Numbered from the stretch's first letter, positions 1 through 6,152 are shown. The stretch is 7,433 nucleotides of DNA from Kiritimatiellales bacterium (GCA_030588285.1 JAUUYK010000042.1:1-7433); one strand, 5' to 3'. Notes: generated from the letters alone by a model not told the origin. Numbers and translations are program-made.

Positions 1-215
1 CAGTTGCCGCTACAAAGGAGGTAGTAGGGGGATTTTTCAACCTCCATACTCAATGCGGATTTTACCGAATCATAGGGTGTGAATGTGGCATGTGCGGCAA
101 GCTTGTTTTTGCTTATGACGGTCTCGTCTTCCCAATCATTCAAGCTTTCTTTTTCGACGGCACCGGCCTGGATTACGGACATGATGATTGCACACCCTAG
201 CTTATAAAGATTCAT
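1..215 (-). CDS. Secreted GH2 beta-galactosidase-like enzyme, N-terminal fragment (runs off left edge)
   Basis: Only the first 71 codons are in the window, read leftward from an ATG at 213-215. A GGAAA Shine-Dalgarno-like stretch lies a few bases upstream. Residues 1-19 (MNLYKLGCAIIMSVIQAGA) form a short hydrophobic signal peptide with a probable cut after AGA, so export is expected. The mature start carries the pattern that opens the sugar-binding domain of many bacterial GH2 beta-galactosidases: an Asn-Asp-Trp-Glu opening, then LAAHATFTPYDSVKSAL and KSPYYLLCSGNW (compare the family pattern of 'PAHA.F.PY.S...A' then 'SP....LNG.W.F'). These enzymes hydrolyse terminal beta-galactosides with a retaining mechanism; the catalytic glutamates would lie far beyond the window edge and cannot be checked. 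Residue C67 stands where the family usually has Leu-Asn. The recognition is from family memory of the N-terminus only, so another GH2 specificity (for example beta-glucuronidase or beta-mannosidase) is possible. Neighbouring a fucosidase supports a glycan-degrading role. Confidence 0.72.
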   Translation of the reverse strand, partial: MNLYKLGCAIIMSVIQAGAVEKESLNDWEDETVISKNKLAAHATFTPYDSVKSALSMEVEKSPYYLLCSGN

Positions 216-386
216 CGCGGTTTCCTTATTATATAGTATTAGCTTAACGGGGAATCGTAAATTCACCTTTTTTTCTTAATTTACAATTACTTGCTTGTTT
301 TATTCTTTTTCTTATAATATATGAGCACTTCTTACAATGACTTCGTTCGGAAATCCAATAATGTATTTTTTGTCTCTTCCCGTAAA

Positions 387-682
387 TTAGTGGGTGTAGT
401 TATGCCTAAACAGCCTCAACTCTTTTTGATAGTCAGAAAGATAAGATTTTAACACTAACAAACACTAACAAAACAATACAAGAATGGGATGTTGGATTAA
501 GATTAAGAGTTGCGCAATAAGTAGATTAGTGGATGAAATAGAAGATACGCCATGACGTTCCCGAACCGCCTGAGACCGTCTTCTCTTAATCCAACATCAA
601 AAATCCGCGATCTATTCTTGATTTAGTGTTACCCACTAATATAAGTGAAGACCCATTTTTTGGTTCTTCTAGGTTTTTAGTG
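387..682. repeat. Cluster of TTAGTG / CACTAA short degenerate repeats
   Basis: The hexamer TTAGTG occurs on the plus strand at 387-392, 526-531, 623-628 and 677-682, and its complement CACTAA at 453-458, 463-468 and 634-639: seven copies in about 300 bp, where chance would give well under one. Two copies sit in a direct tandem AACACTAACA AACACTAACA (451-470), and flanks are often T- or A-rich with a following GGT or GTT. Copies 386-395 (ATTAGTGGGT) and 631-640 (ACCCACTAAT) are exact inverted partners, as are TAACACTAA (450-458) and TTAGTGTTA (623-631). Similar TTAGTG-type intergenic repeats are, as I recall, common in genomes of PVC bacteria and some other environmental lineages; their function is not established. 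Confidence 0.6.
488..598. repeat. 15-bp perfect inverted repeat enclosing an 81-bp spacer
   Basis: GATGTTGGATTAAGA at 488-502 is exactly complementary to TCTTAATCCAACATC at 584-598. The left arm also contains a slipped second copy of GATTAAGA (501-508), so the pairing register could shift. The unit is about 111 bp, with no coding capacity and no obvious target-site duplication in the flanks (GAATGG on the left, AAAAATCC on the right). It lies inside the larger inverted pairs formed by TTAGTG repeats at 386-395/631-640 and 450-458/623-631, so the whole 386-640 interval can fold as a long nested structure. It could be a remnant miniature transposon, a structured RNA or a repeat-derived palindrome; the sequence alone does not decide. 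Confidence 0.5.
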
Positions 683-710
683 GTGAGAGAAGCTGAGGAA
701 TATTTGAACC

Positions 711-741
711 ATGGCCTCTGGCCATTATGTGCTTTGCACAT
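711..741. repeat. Two adjacent perfect hairpins
   Basis: ATGGCC-TCT-GGCCAT occupies 711-725 and ATGTGC-TTT-GCACAT occupies 727-741. They are separated by one base; each has a 6-bp stem and a 3-nt pyrimidine loop. Neither is followed by a U-tract on either strand, so they are not ordinary terminators. A third small stem, AAGGCT 812-817 with AGCCTT 824-829, lies 70 bp further on. They are part of the repeat-rich intergenic stretch. Confidence 0.45.
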
Positions 742-772
742 GATCGGTCGCTTCGCTCGCGGGACGGGATAA

Positions 773-930
773 CAGGATGAACTGGATCGAATCCTGTGAA
801 TCAGCACGGAGAAGGCTTTTTATAGCCTTGATCCGCAACGGCTTGTCAATGCCGCCGGAGGGGCTGGATGGGATTGAAAAGATCGGCAGGATGGAGTGGC
901 CTTCATAGCAGAGTTATCCTGATAATCCTG
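773..930. repeat. Cluster of ATCCTG / CAGGAT short repeats
   Basis: CAGGAT occurs at 773-778 and 887-892, and ATCCTG at 791-796, 916-921 and 925-930. The last two are part of a tandem nine-base unit (TTATCCTGA then TAATCCTGA, 914-931). Five copies in about 160 bp is far above chance. The 'atcctg-ataatcctg' form matches a kind of intergenic repeat I recall from many environmental bacterial genomes; its role is unknown. When read as protein it yields meaningless repeats such as YQDYQD, which explains spurious small ORFs here. Confidence 0.55.
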
Positions 931-1112
931 ATATCCAATCAAAAAAGGCTGTTCACCATAAAAAACCCAGAAGAACCATTTTTCATCACAAATAAACCTC
1001 CCTGCGTGGTCTTAATTGATCAATAAAGCTCTCCCATGAAGTTGATTGATCGAATGTGATGTTTACCCGGCGTATAAATTGACAACTCCTCCTGATGCTC
1101 TTTGGTAGGAAT

Positions 1113-2867
1113 TTACTTTTTAGAAAGGGAGGTGGTTAGTAGCTTTAGTCCATCGATCTTGAGTCCGTGTGCATACTCGGAAGGCGGAACGTTCGGCAGC
1201 ATCACCAGCAGACCTTCTTGTGTCTGCTCAAACTTCAAGGGCTCGCTGCATCCCAGCAGGGTAATCGAAGCAATCTTCTGTCCGTCGACTTTATTGATCG
1301 CCAGCGATTTGATTAGCACTTGGTTGCTTTCCGGCCAGGACATCATAAAGGCATATAGGGTATCGCCCTTGATGGTGAAACGAAGATCTTTTGCGGTGTA
1401 ACTGAGTGTATGATCGTTGTATTTATGGCCTTTTTTAGGCATGACAAAGGGGCCCTCGCCAAAAATCGTGTAAGGGCGAGTTCCGAAGATTCCCTCGCCG
1501 TTGACTTTTAGCCATGCGCCGATCTTGACGAGCTCATCACGGTAGGTTTCCGGCAGGCTTCCATCGGGGCGAAGTCCAATATTCAACAGCATATTGCCGT
1601 TTTTGCTGACGATATCGATTAGGTTATCAACGACCATCCCCGCATTCAGACGCAAGGGATCGCCCGTTCCGTTTGCAATACCGCCCCCCATTCCCGCATC
1701 GTCGATTTCGGTTGTTCTATCGAGGAAGGACTTATTCTGTTCTCCCATATAGAACCAGCCAGGATTAATGCTCGTATCCGTTTGCCATGGTTTTTTCTCG
1801 ATCGTATTACCGGCGTGCATTTCGCGGTCTAGCGTGAAGCCTTCGGGGTGGGTACGTTTGATTGCAAAGACCCCCTCGAGTTTGCCATGGTTTCGCAGGA
1901 TGCTCTGGTTGTAGTAATGCGCCGCCAGATTATATCCATAATCCTCGTTGGGAAGCCCGCCATCCAAATACAGCATATCGGGGTCGTATTTATCGATCAG
2001 GTCCTTAGTCCGCAGATACCAGCTCTGGGCAAATCCGGGATTGATTCGCTTCAGACGATCCGAAGTACGGAAACCGTAGAGGCTGTCATTGGCGGGATTC
2101 ATGGTGTCATAGGGAACTCCCTTCAAGGGGCCCTGCGTATCGGCTTCGCCCTGGTAAAAACGATGTTCATGATTTCCGTTGGAGAGATGCGACGTTATTC
2201 CAAACCGTAGCCCGTATGCCTCGCAGGCCGCCTTCCACTCGCCTACAATGTCTTTCTTTGGTCCCATATTGACCGAGTTCCATTCGTTGTAGGTTGAATC
2301 ATAGTTATCAAAGTTATCGTGATGTACCGCCATCACACCAAAGTATTTTGCACCGATGTCTTTAAAGAAGGCGGTCAGCTTCATGGCATCAAATTTCTCT
2401 GCCTTCCACATGGGGATAAAATCTTTGTAGCCGAAAACGGAAGGATGGCCGAAGTTCCTGACGTGATACTCATAGACACTTTCCCGTCCGGGCTTGTACC
2501 CCGACATGAAGCGGCGCTTCGTAGCCTTATCGTCCTTGTGAGCCTGTGGTCTTTCTTGGTGATACATAAAACGTGCATAATGGCCGTCATACCCCGGAAT
2601 CGAACCCACCCCCCAATGCGAATAGATGCCGAACTTGGCATCCCGGAACCAGTCCGGACACTCATAGTGTTCTCCAAAGCCATCCTTTTTCGGCTGGAAG
2701 GGCCCCTCGGCGATATTAAATTCAAATCCTTCCGTTGAGAAGTTCTTGGAGATCTCTTGAGACTTCTTCGCTATAGCAATGCGCTCTTCAGCTTCGGTCG
2801 CCGCAAACGCGGATGTCACTCCGAGCAGACCTGCAATCAGCACACACAAACTTTTGTTTTTTTCCAT
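1113..2867 (-). CDS. Secreted GH29 alpha-L-fucosidase
   Basis: A complete 584-residue exported enzyme that should remove terminal alpha-L-fucose from glycans by the retaining GH29 mechanism. Residues 1-22 are a signal peptide (basic MEKNK, hydrophobic core, cut near SAFA|AT). The catalytic (beta/alpha)8 domain spans roughly residues 65-465. It opens with WFRDAKFGIYSHWGVGS (73-89), continues with the conserved VHHDNFDNYDS (181-191; family HHDGF..W.S), then PDMLYLDGG (296-304), whose D302 is the expected nucleophile, and closes with NGNMLLNIGLRPDGSLPE (423-440) and the NGEGIFGTRPY boundary (456-466). The acid/base residue is not certain by eye; E349 in LDREMH is one candidate. Residues about 470-584 form the C-terminal beta-sandwich. 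Length fits the family. The start at 2867 is the only one that includes the signal peptide; it has a weak GAGGG about 11 bases upstream. The gene stands alone, about 0.9 kb from the GH2-like gene on the same strand. Fucosidase class is firm; linkage specificity is not. Confidence 0.93.
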   Translation of the reverse strand: MEKNKSLCVLIAGLLGVTSAFAATEAEERIAIAKKSQEISKNFSTEGFEFNIAEGPFQPKKDGFGEHYECPDWFRDAKFGIYSHWGVGSIPGYDGHYARFMYHQERPQAHKDDKATKRRFMSGYKPGRESVYEYHVRNFGHPSVFGYKDFIPMWKAEKFDAMKLTAFFKDIGAKYFGVMAVHHDNFDNYDSTYNEWNSVNMGPKKDIVGEWKAACEAYGLRFGITSHLSNGNHEHRFYQGEADTQGPLKGVPYDTMNPANDSLYGFRTSDRLKRINPGFAQSWYLRTKDLIDKYDPDMLYLDGGLPNEDYGYNLAAHYYNQSILRNHGKLEGVFAIKRTHPEGFTLDREMHAGNTIEKKPWQTDTSINPGWFYMGEQNKSFLDRTTEIDDAGMGGGIANGTGDPLRLNAGMVVDNLIDIVSKNGNMLLNIGLRPDGSLPETYRDELVKIGAWLKVNGEGIFGTRPYTIFGEGPFVMPKKGHKYNDHTLSYTAKDLRFTIKGDTLYAFMMSWPESNQVLIKSLAINKVDGQKIASITLLGCSEPLKFEQTQEGLLVMLPNVPPSEYAHGLKIDGLKLLTTSLSKK

Positions 2868-2888
2868 TATCAGCTGCCCTCGTTTTAT

Positions 2889-2924
2889 CTATTTTTTAAA
2901 AATGCACCCTTTTTCTCGCTCCAT
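2889..2924 (-). CDS. Possible 11-residue leader peptide upstream of the fucosidase
   Basis: An ATG at 2922-2924 is preceded, with a 7-base gap, by a near-perfect Shine-Dalgarno AAAGGAG (2932-2938), much stronger than that of the fucosidase itself. The frame reads MEREKGCIFKK and stops at TAG (2889-2891), 21 bases before the fucosidase ATG. It could be a short translated leader that controls or couples fucosidase translation. It could also be a chance ORF, or the relic of an older start lost by mutation, as it is not in frame with a longer product. No known leader peptide is recognised. Confidence 0.25.
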   Translation of the reverse strand: MEREKGCIFKK

Positions 2925-3026
2925 GCCGTTGCTCCTTTGCTTTATTTTAGACGCTTAAAGAAAGGTTCACTCCGGCATGGGGCACGATCTATCCCAAGTG
3001 GACACTTTAATCTACAGCCGACCTTT

Positions 3027-3054
3027 ATATTAGTAAATAAAAGAGCACGGTAAA
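3027..3054 (-). promoter_or_regulatory. Candidate promoter for the fucosidase
   Basis: On the minus strand, TTTACC (3049-3054) and TAATAT (3027-3032) stand 16 bases apart, close to sigma-70 -35 and -10 consensus (TTGACA, TATAAT). Transcription would start near 3020, leaving an untranslated leader of about 150 bases that includes the possible leader ORF. The call rests on hexamer match alone. Confidence 0.3.
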
Positions 3055-3092
3055 ATCCGAGGGAGTATGAAAACCCATTTTTAAATTTTGAT

Positions 3093-3102
3093 GGGGGGGG
3101 GG
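3093..3102. repeat. Homopolymeric run of ten G
   Basis: Ten consecutive G on the plus strand in non-coding DNA about 220 bases upstream of the fucosidase start. Such runs are prone to slippage, so the length may vary between cells or reads. It lies about 40 bp upstream of the candidate fucosidase -35 hexamer. Confidence 0.6.
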
Positions 3103-3116
3103 CATTTCGACGGCGC

Positions 3117-3154
3117 GGCTTGCTCACCGGGCGCTCATCCGGCTAGAGCAAGCC
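3117..3154. repeat. GC-rich hairpin downstream of the BioD-like gene
   Basis: GGCTTGCTC (3117-3125) pairs perfectly with GAGCAAGCC (3146-3154); the 20-base loop contains two CCGG tetramers that can extend the stem. It lies about 90 bases past the stop of the two-gene operon and could stop transcription or protect the 3' end of its mRNA, but no U-tract follows on the minus strand, so an intrinsic terminator is not claimed. Confidence 0.4.
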
Positions 3155-3246
3155 ATCGCAGATGAAGGCGTCTGCCTCCCGCAAAAACGAAGGTAAGCGA
3201 CCCCGGGACCCATCGGCACATTTAACCGGATTGAATGGGACTAATT

Positions 3247-4413
3247 TTACAACCCGTAGGCCTTAATAAAGCGCTCGGCATCGAAGTGTTCGGCAAAAAG
3301 ATTGACGACGTTTTGATACTTTGTAACGTCGTAGAGCTGAAGTTTGGTGTTGGTAAAGCATTTATGGAGCGTCATATCCGTCTCGGCGGTTCCTTGGCGA
3401 ACGGCGATGGTGGGGCAATTACTTTTGGTGAGCCACTTCTTCGATTTCTGGTCGGGCATGGTATCCGTCGAGCAGGTGAGAATGATACCACTGAGCTTTT
3501 CGCCGGGGAGTTTATTATTATATTCAATGATCCGCTTCAGACGAGCATGCGAATCCGCTCCAAGCACCGCGATATCGCGTGGTTTTAGATGGTCCTCGGC
3601 TCTAAAAGCGCTGGAGCCCTGAGAGACCACCACCACTTTCCGGCCCGCGATATGCCACGCGGCGGGGTCATCGCCCGAAATCACTTCATGCTGTTTAAAG
3701 CTCTGGCTAATCAATTTCATAGAGGGATTATTGAGATATTTCACGACCGGCATATGGCCAAATATTTTCAACGAAGGGTCCCACTCCGGGAAGAGCCGTT
3801 TCAGCACACCTTCGTTGATGCTTTCGCGCATGGTTTCAAGCTTACTCACCCGAACTTTATTAAATAGCACACCCGCCACGCGGGAATGGTTATGCGAAAA
3901 ATAGGAGAGGTCCACTTCGAGTTCGTCGAGTGTTCGACCAATCCCGCCCCCCACAAGGTAGAGGATTCTGGCCTTGAGCAGATTGGCAACCCGGGCGTTG
4001 GAGAGACCAATCACCGAGCCAACACCGGGGTGACCCGTGCCTTCGGCAATGATCAGTTTTTTGTCGGAAAGGTGCTCTAGCGACTCATGAATGGATTTTT
4101 CAAAACCAGCAGTACGTTCTTTTGGATTATCGCAGGCAATGTATTCACGCGTCACGCCCGACACCACACGAACCGAGGAGAGCATATTGAGATCCGGCAT
4201 TTTCAGCCCCGTAAATTCTTGAACAATGCGCACGTCCTTATCAATCCGCTGTCCATTAGAGAGCGTGATCATCTCCTGCCCGACGGGTTTAAAGTAGCCG
4301 ATATCGGCCGGATCAATATGATTGCTCAGCGCAGAAATCAGACCCAGGCTGGTGACCGTTTTTCCGGCGTGCTGGCGTTCGCCAGCAATGAAAATTACAG
4401 GGGGCTTTTTCAT
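3247..4413 (-). CDS. BioD-like P-loop protein (AAA_26/DRTGG type; Pta N-terminal-like, no acetyltransferase domain)
   Basis: A complete 388-residue cytoplasmic protein of the BioD-like phosphotransacetylase-related family (COG0857 type). Residues 6-20 hold IFIAGERQHAGKTV, a P-loop with the same spacing as dethiobiotin synthetase GTDTxVGKT. They are followed by GYFKPVGQ (39-46), AEGTGHPGVGSVIGLSNARVA (123-143) and GGGIGRTLDELE (155-166), all hallmarks of the AAA_26 domain that binds ATP/Mg. Residues about 240-360 resemble the DRTGG domain (PRDIAVLGADSH at 278-289; SGIILTCS at 308-315; TIAVRQGTAETD at 335-346). The architecture and length match the N-terminal regulatory half of long phosphotransacetylases, but the protein ends where the catalytic PTA domain would begin, so it should not itself make acetyl phosphate. 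The start ATG overlaps the stop of the upstream oxidoreductase as ATGA, with GGAG (4422-4425) 8 bases before it, indicating translational coupling. Ligand and true function are unknown. Biotin synthesis is unlikely given the extra domain and the absence of other bio genes. Confidence 0.85.
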   Translation of the reverse strand: MKKPPVIFIAGERQHAGKTVTSLGLISALSNHIDPADIGYFKPVGQEMITLSNGQRIDKDVRIVQEFTGLKMPDLNMLSSVRVVSGVTREYIACDNPKERTAGFEKSIHESLEHLSDKKLIIAEGTGHPGVGSVIGLSNARVANLLKARILYLVGGGIGRTLDELEVDLSYFSHNHSRVAGVLFNKVRVSKLETMRESINEGVLKRLFPEWDPSLKIFGHMPVVKYLNNPSMKLISQSFKQHEVISGDDPAAWHIAGRKVVVVSQGSSAFRAEDHLKPRDIAVLGADSHARLKRIIEYNNKLPGEKLSGIILTCSTDTMPDQKSKKWLTKSNCPTIAVRQGTAETDMTLHKCFTNTKLQLYDVTKYQNVVNLFAEHFDAERFIKAYGL

Positions 4414-6152
4414 GGTTTTTTCTCCGTATGTACCGCAGTATCCTTGATTGCGTGCTCCGTGAAAAGCGAAACCTTTTGCAGATGAATGGCATCTACCGGA
4501 CAGGCTTTAATACAGGCTCCGCACCGAATGCACTCATCCGGATTAATCCAGATCAGATTCATATCCCGAACCGATTCGGCGACCGCCCATGAAATGGCGC
4601 GACCGCCCGCGTCGTGTTCTATATTCTTCAACATCAGAATACACTCCGAACGGGGCTTCGCTTTGAGGCACCAATCACACTTAATGCATTGGTCTTGATC
4701 AATTTCGAATTTGTAGTGACATTGATAGCATCGCTTTGCTTCCTCGGTCGCGGCATTTTTATCGTGGCCAAGCTCAACCTCACTCGGCAAATCTCTTCCG
4801 CCGGCAGGCAGAGTGGGCATCGGCTGCCGCACAATGGAATCCATCGCCTGATCGCGCCCCGTGGTTTTGGCCATTTCAACCCGAACAGAGGTCACGAGCC
4901 GTTGATTTCCCATCAGGAAAAGATCAACTTTCTCGACCTTCTTTTTGGCATCACCAATGGCATCGATCAGCGAAGACGCACCGGTAGAAAAATCGCCGAT
5001 CCGGAAAATTTTATCCGCGCTTTTTCCGAGGCCGGTAGGATCGGGGACTTGTCCGGTGGCGAGCAGAACCGTATTGGCCGGAATATCGAACTCCTCCTCC
5101 GTGCCCGTTCGGCGAAAGCGCATACCGGAAAGAGATCCGTTGGTTTTGAGGTAGGCGATGGGCGTGGCATGGCATTCGAGCGGAATGCCTTCCTCATCGA
5201 GTTCTTCGAGTTCACCGGGCGTCACACGCATATCCTTTCGGGTTCGGCGATACAGCACCTGGAGATCGAACTCCGAGGTTTGGGCGCCGAGCCGACGAGC
5301 GGTGCGGGCGCAATCCATGGCGGTGAATCCGCCGCCGATTACAATCACATTTTTCCCAAGATCCACGTTCCGGCCTTTATTAACGTCCAAGAGAAAATCG
5401 AGGCCATGGCGGATCTCGGGCAGTTCGTGGCCGGGCAGTTCGGGCAAATTGGGTTTAAGGGTTCCGGCGGCCAGCACGACGGCATCGAATTGTTCCAGTA
5501 GATCGTCGATTTGGATCTCTTTTCCCACCGTGGTATTGCAGACGATTTCAATGCCGAGTCCAGTTATTTGGGCGATTTCCCGATCGATAATCTCGCGCGG
5601 AAGACGGAATTCGGGAATGCCCTGATTGAGCATACCGCCGGGACGGGCATGTTTTTCATAGACCGTTACGCGATGCCCGAATAGCGTTAGATTCCGGGCG
5701 GCAGTAAGCCCCGCCACGCCGGAACCAATCACGGCCACCCGTTTTCCCGAAGAAGGAAACCAGGGGTCCAACAGAACGGGTTCGGCCGTTTTAAAATTGG
5801 CGGCGGAGCGTTTTGAAAAGCAGATTGAAACGGGATCGCCCAGGCCCGTGTAGCCGTGTCGGCAGGCCGATTCGCATGGGCGGGAGCAGACGCGCCCAAG
5901 CACGGCAGGGAAAATGTTGTCGCGTAGGTTAATGCGATAGGCTTCGTCGGAGTCCCCCGATGCTAGAGCCGCAAGATAAGCCGGGATATCGGTTCCGGCG
6001 GGGCAGGCTTTTTGACAGGGGACATTGGTTTCCATCCACAGGAAATCTTTGGGAGTTGCACACGTTCCCGTGCGAATCGAAAGTTCAGCCGTTGTGGAGT
6101 GGAGGCGCTCCGGCGGCTTAAAAAGGCTTTTGAGTTGTTTAGAAAAATCCAT
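4410..6152 (-). CDS. GltD-like FAD/NAD(P)H oxidoreductase with N-terminal Fe-S domain and C-terminal ferredoxin domain
   Basis: A complete 580-residue cytoplasmic flavoprotein. Residues about 40-115 form the Fer4_20 domain of GltD/dihydropyrimidine dehydrogenase type, with C46, C50, C89, C93 and C97 as cluster ligands (NVPCQKACPAGTDIP; GRVCSRPCESACRHG). FAD binding is at VAVIGSGVAGLTAARN (139-154) with E166 at the end of the second strand and ARPGGMLNQGIPEFRLP (169-185). The NAD(P)H site is VIVIGGGFTAMDCARTARRL (269-288) followed by LYRR (300-303), and ATGQVPD (365-371) and IGD (385-387) close the FAD site. The tail has C475, C478, then C489/C492/C495/C504 and a classical CIRCGACIKACPVDAI (541-556), giving probably two more [4Fe-4S] clusters. 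It should pass electrons between NAD(P)H, FAD and an Fe-S partner; the partner is unknown. It is not simply a glutamate synthase small subunit, which lacks the C-terminal ferredoxin domain, and no large subunit is nearby. The start has AGGATGG 4 bases upstream. It is first in an operon, overlapping the BioD-like gene by 4 bases. Confidence 0.9.
   Translation of the reverse strand: MDFSKQLKSLFKPPERLHSTTAELSIRTGTCATPKDFLWMETNVPCQKACPAGTDIPAYLAALASGDSDEAYRINLRDNIFPAVLGRVCSRPCESACRHGYTGLGDPVSICFSKRSAANFKTAEPVLLDPWFPSSGKRVAVIGSGVAGLTAARNLTLFGHRVTVYEKHARPGGMLNQGIPEFRLPREIIDREIAQITGLGIEIVCNTTVGKEIQIDDLLEQFDAVVLAAGTLKPNLPELPGHELPEIRHGLDFLLDVNKGRNVDLGKNVIVIGGGFTAMDCARTARRLGAQTSEFDLQVLYRRTRKDMRVTPGELEELDEEGIPLECHATPIAYLKTNGSLSGMRFRRTGTEEEFDIPANTVLLATGQVPDPTGLGKSADKIFRIGDFSTGASSLIDAIGDAKKKVEKVDLFLMGNQRLVTSVRVEMAKTTGRDQAMDSIVRQPMPTLPAGGRDLPSEVELGHDKNAATEEAKRCYQCHYKFEIDQDQCIKCDWCLKAKPRSECILMLKNIEHDAGGRAISWAVAESVRDMNLIWINPDECIRCGACIKACPVDAIHLQKVSLFTEHAIKDTAVHTEKKP

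Larger units (their letters stand above)
216..1112. other. Gene-free repeat-rich intergenic region
   Basis: About 0.9 kb between the fucosidase stop and the GH2-like start, with no convincing coding sequence on either strand. The part nearest the GH2-like gene (about 216-380) is very AT-rich and presumably holds its promoter, but no hexamer pair is convincing: TTTACG and TACTAT at 17-bp spacing on the minus strand would start transcription almost at the ribosome site. The rest is dominated by two families of short degenerate repeats (TTAGTG at 387-682, ATCCTG at 773-930), a 15-bp inverted repeat and several small hairpins, annotated separately. A further 7-bp inverted repeat, GATCAAT 1018-1024 with ATTGATC 1045-1051, follows the fucosidase but lacks a U-tract, so it is not a clear terminator. 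An ORF on the minus strand at 586-807 has low-complexity, basic, domain-free sequence and is made of the repeats themselves. Confidence 0.7.
2868..3246. other. Intergenic region upstream of the fucosidase, with poly-G run and hairpin
   Basis: About 380 bp between the stop of the BioD-like gene and the fucosidase start, both minus strand. The fucosidase-proximal part (2868-3070) is AT-rich and holds a possible leader ORF and promoter. The distal part (3090-3246) is GC-rich, with a ten-G run at 3093-3102, a strong hairpin at 3117-3154 and a weak stem just past the BioD-like stop (CCCAT 3209-3213 with ATGGG 3235-3239). No protein similarity is recognisable in any frame, and no clear U-tract terminator for the operon is visible. 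Confidence 0.6.

Noticed and set aside
386..682. CRISPR array
   Set aside because: The repeats are only 6-10 bp, irregularly spaced and in both orientations, with no cas genes.
781..806. GATCGAATCC resembling a tRNA T-arm
   Set aside because: No acceptor stem, D-arm or anticodon arm can be placed around it; it belongs to the ATCCTG repeats.
586..807. Minus-strand 73-codon frame in the repeat region
   Set aside because: It is composed of the repeats and hairpins themselves, lacks a good ribosome site and has no domain.
939..1002. Short minus-strand frame (MKNGSSGFFMVNSLF) with GGGAGG ten bases upstream
   Set aside because: Only 15 codons, spacing to the purine run is long, and there is no following gene it could lead; probably chance.
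1018..1051. Inverted repeat GATCAAT/ATTGATC after the fucosidase stop as a terminator
   Set aside because: The stem is only 7 bp, AT-rich, with a 20-base loop and no U-tract.
2942..3127. Minus-strand 61-codon frame upstream of the fucosidase
   Set aside because: It crosses the candidate promoter and the poly-G run, has a basic low-complexity start, and resembles no known protein.
3209..3239. Weak stem just after the BioD-like gene as a terminator
   Set aside because: CCCAT/ATGGG gives 5 bp with a bulged inner pair and no U-run on the minus strand.
4614..5501. Long open frame of 295 codons on the plus strand
   Set aside because: It lies wholly inside, and antisense to, the oxidoreductase gene, whose motifs are unmistakable. 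Its own translation has no recognisable domain.
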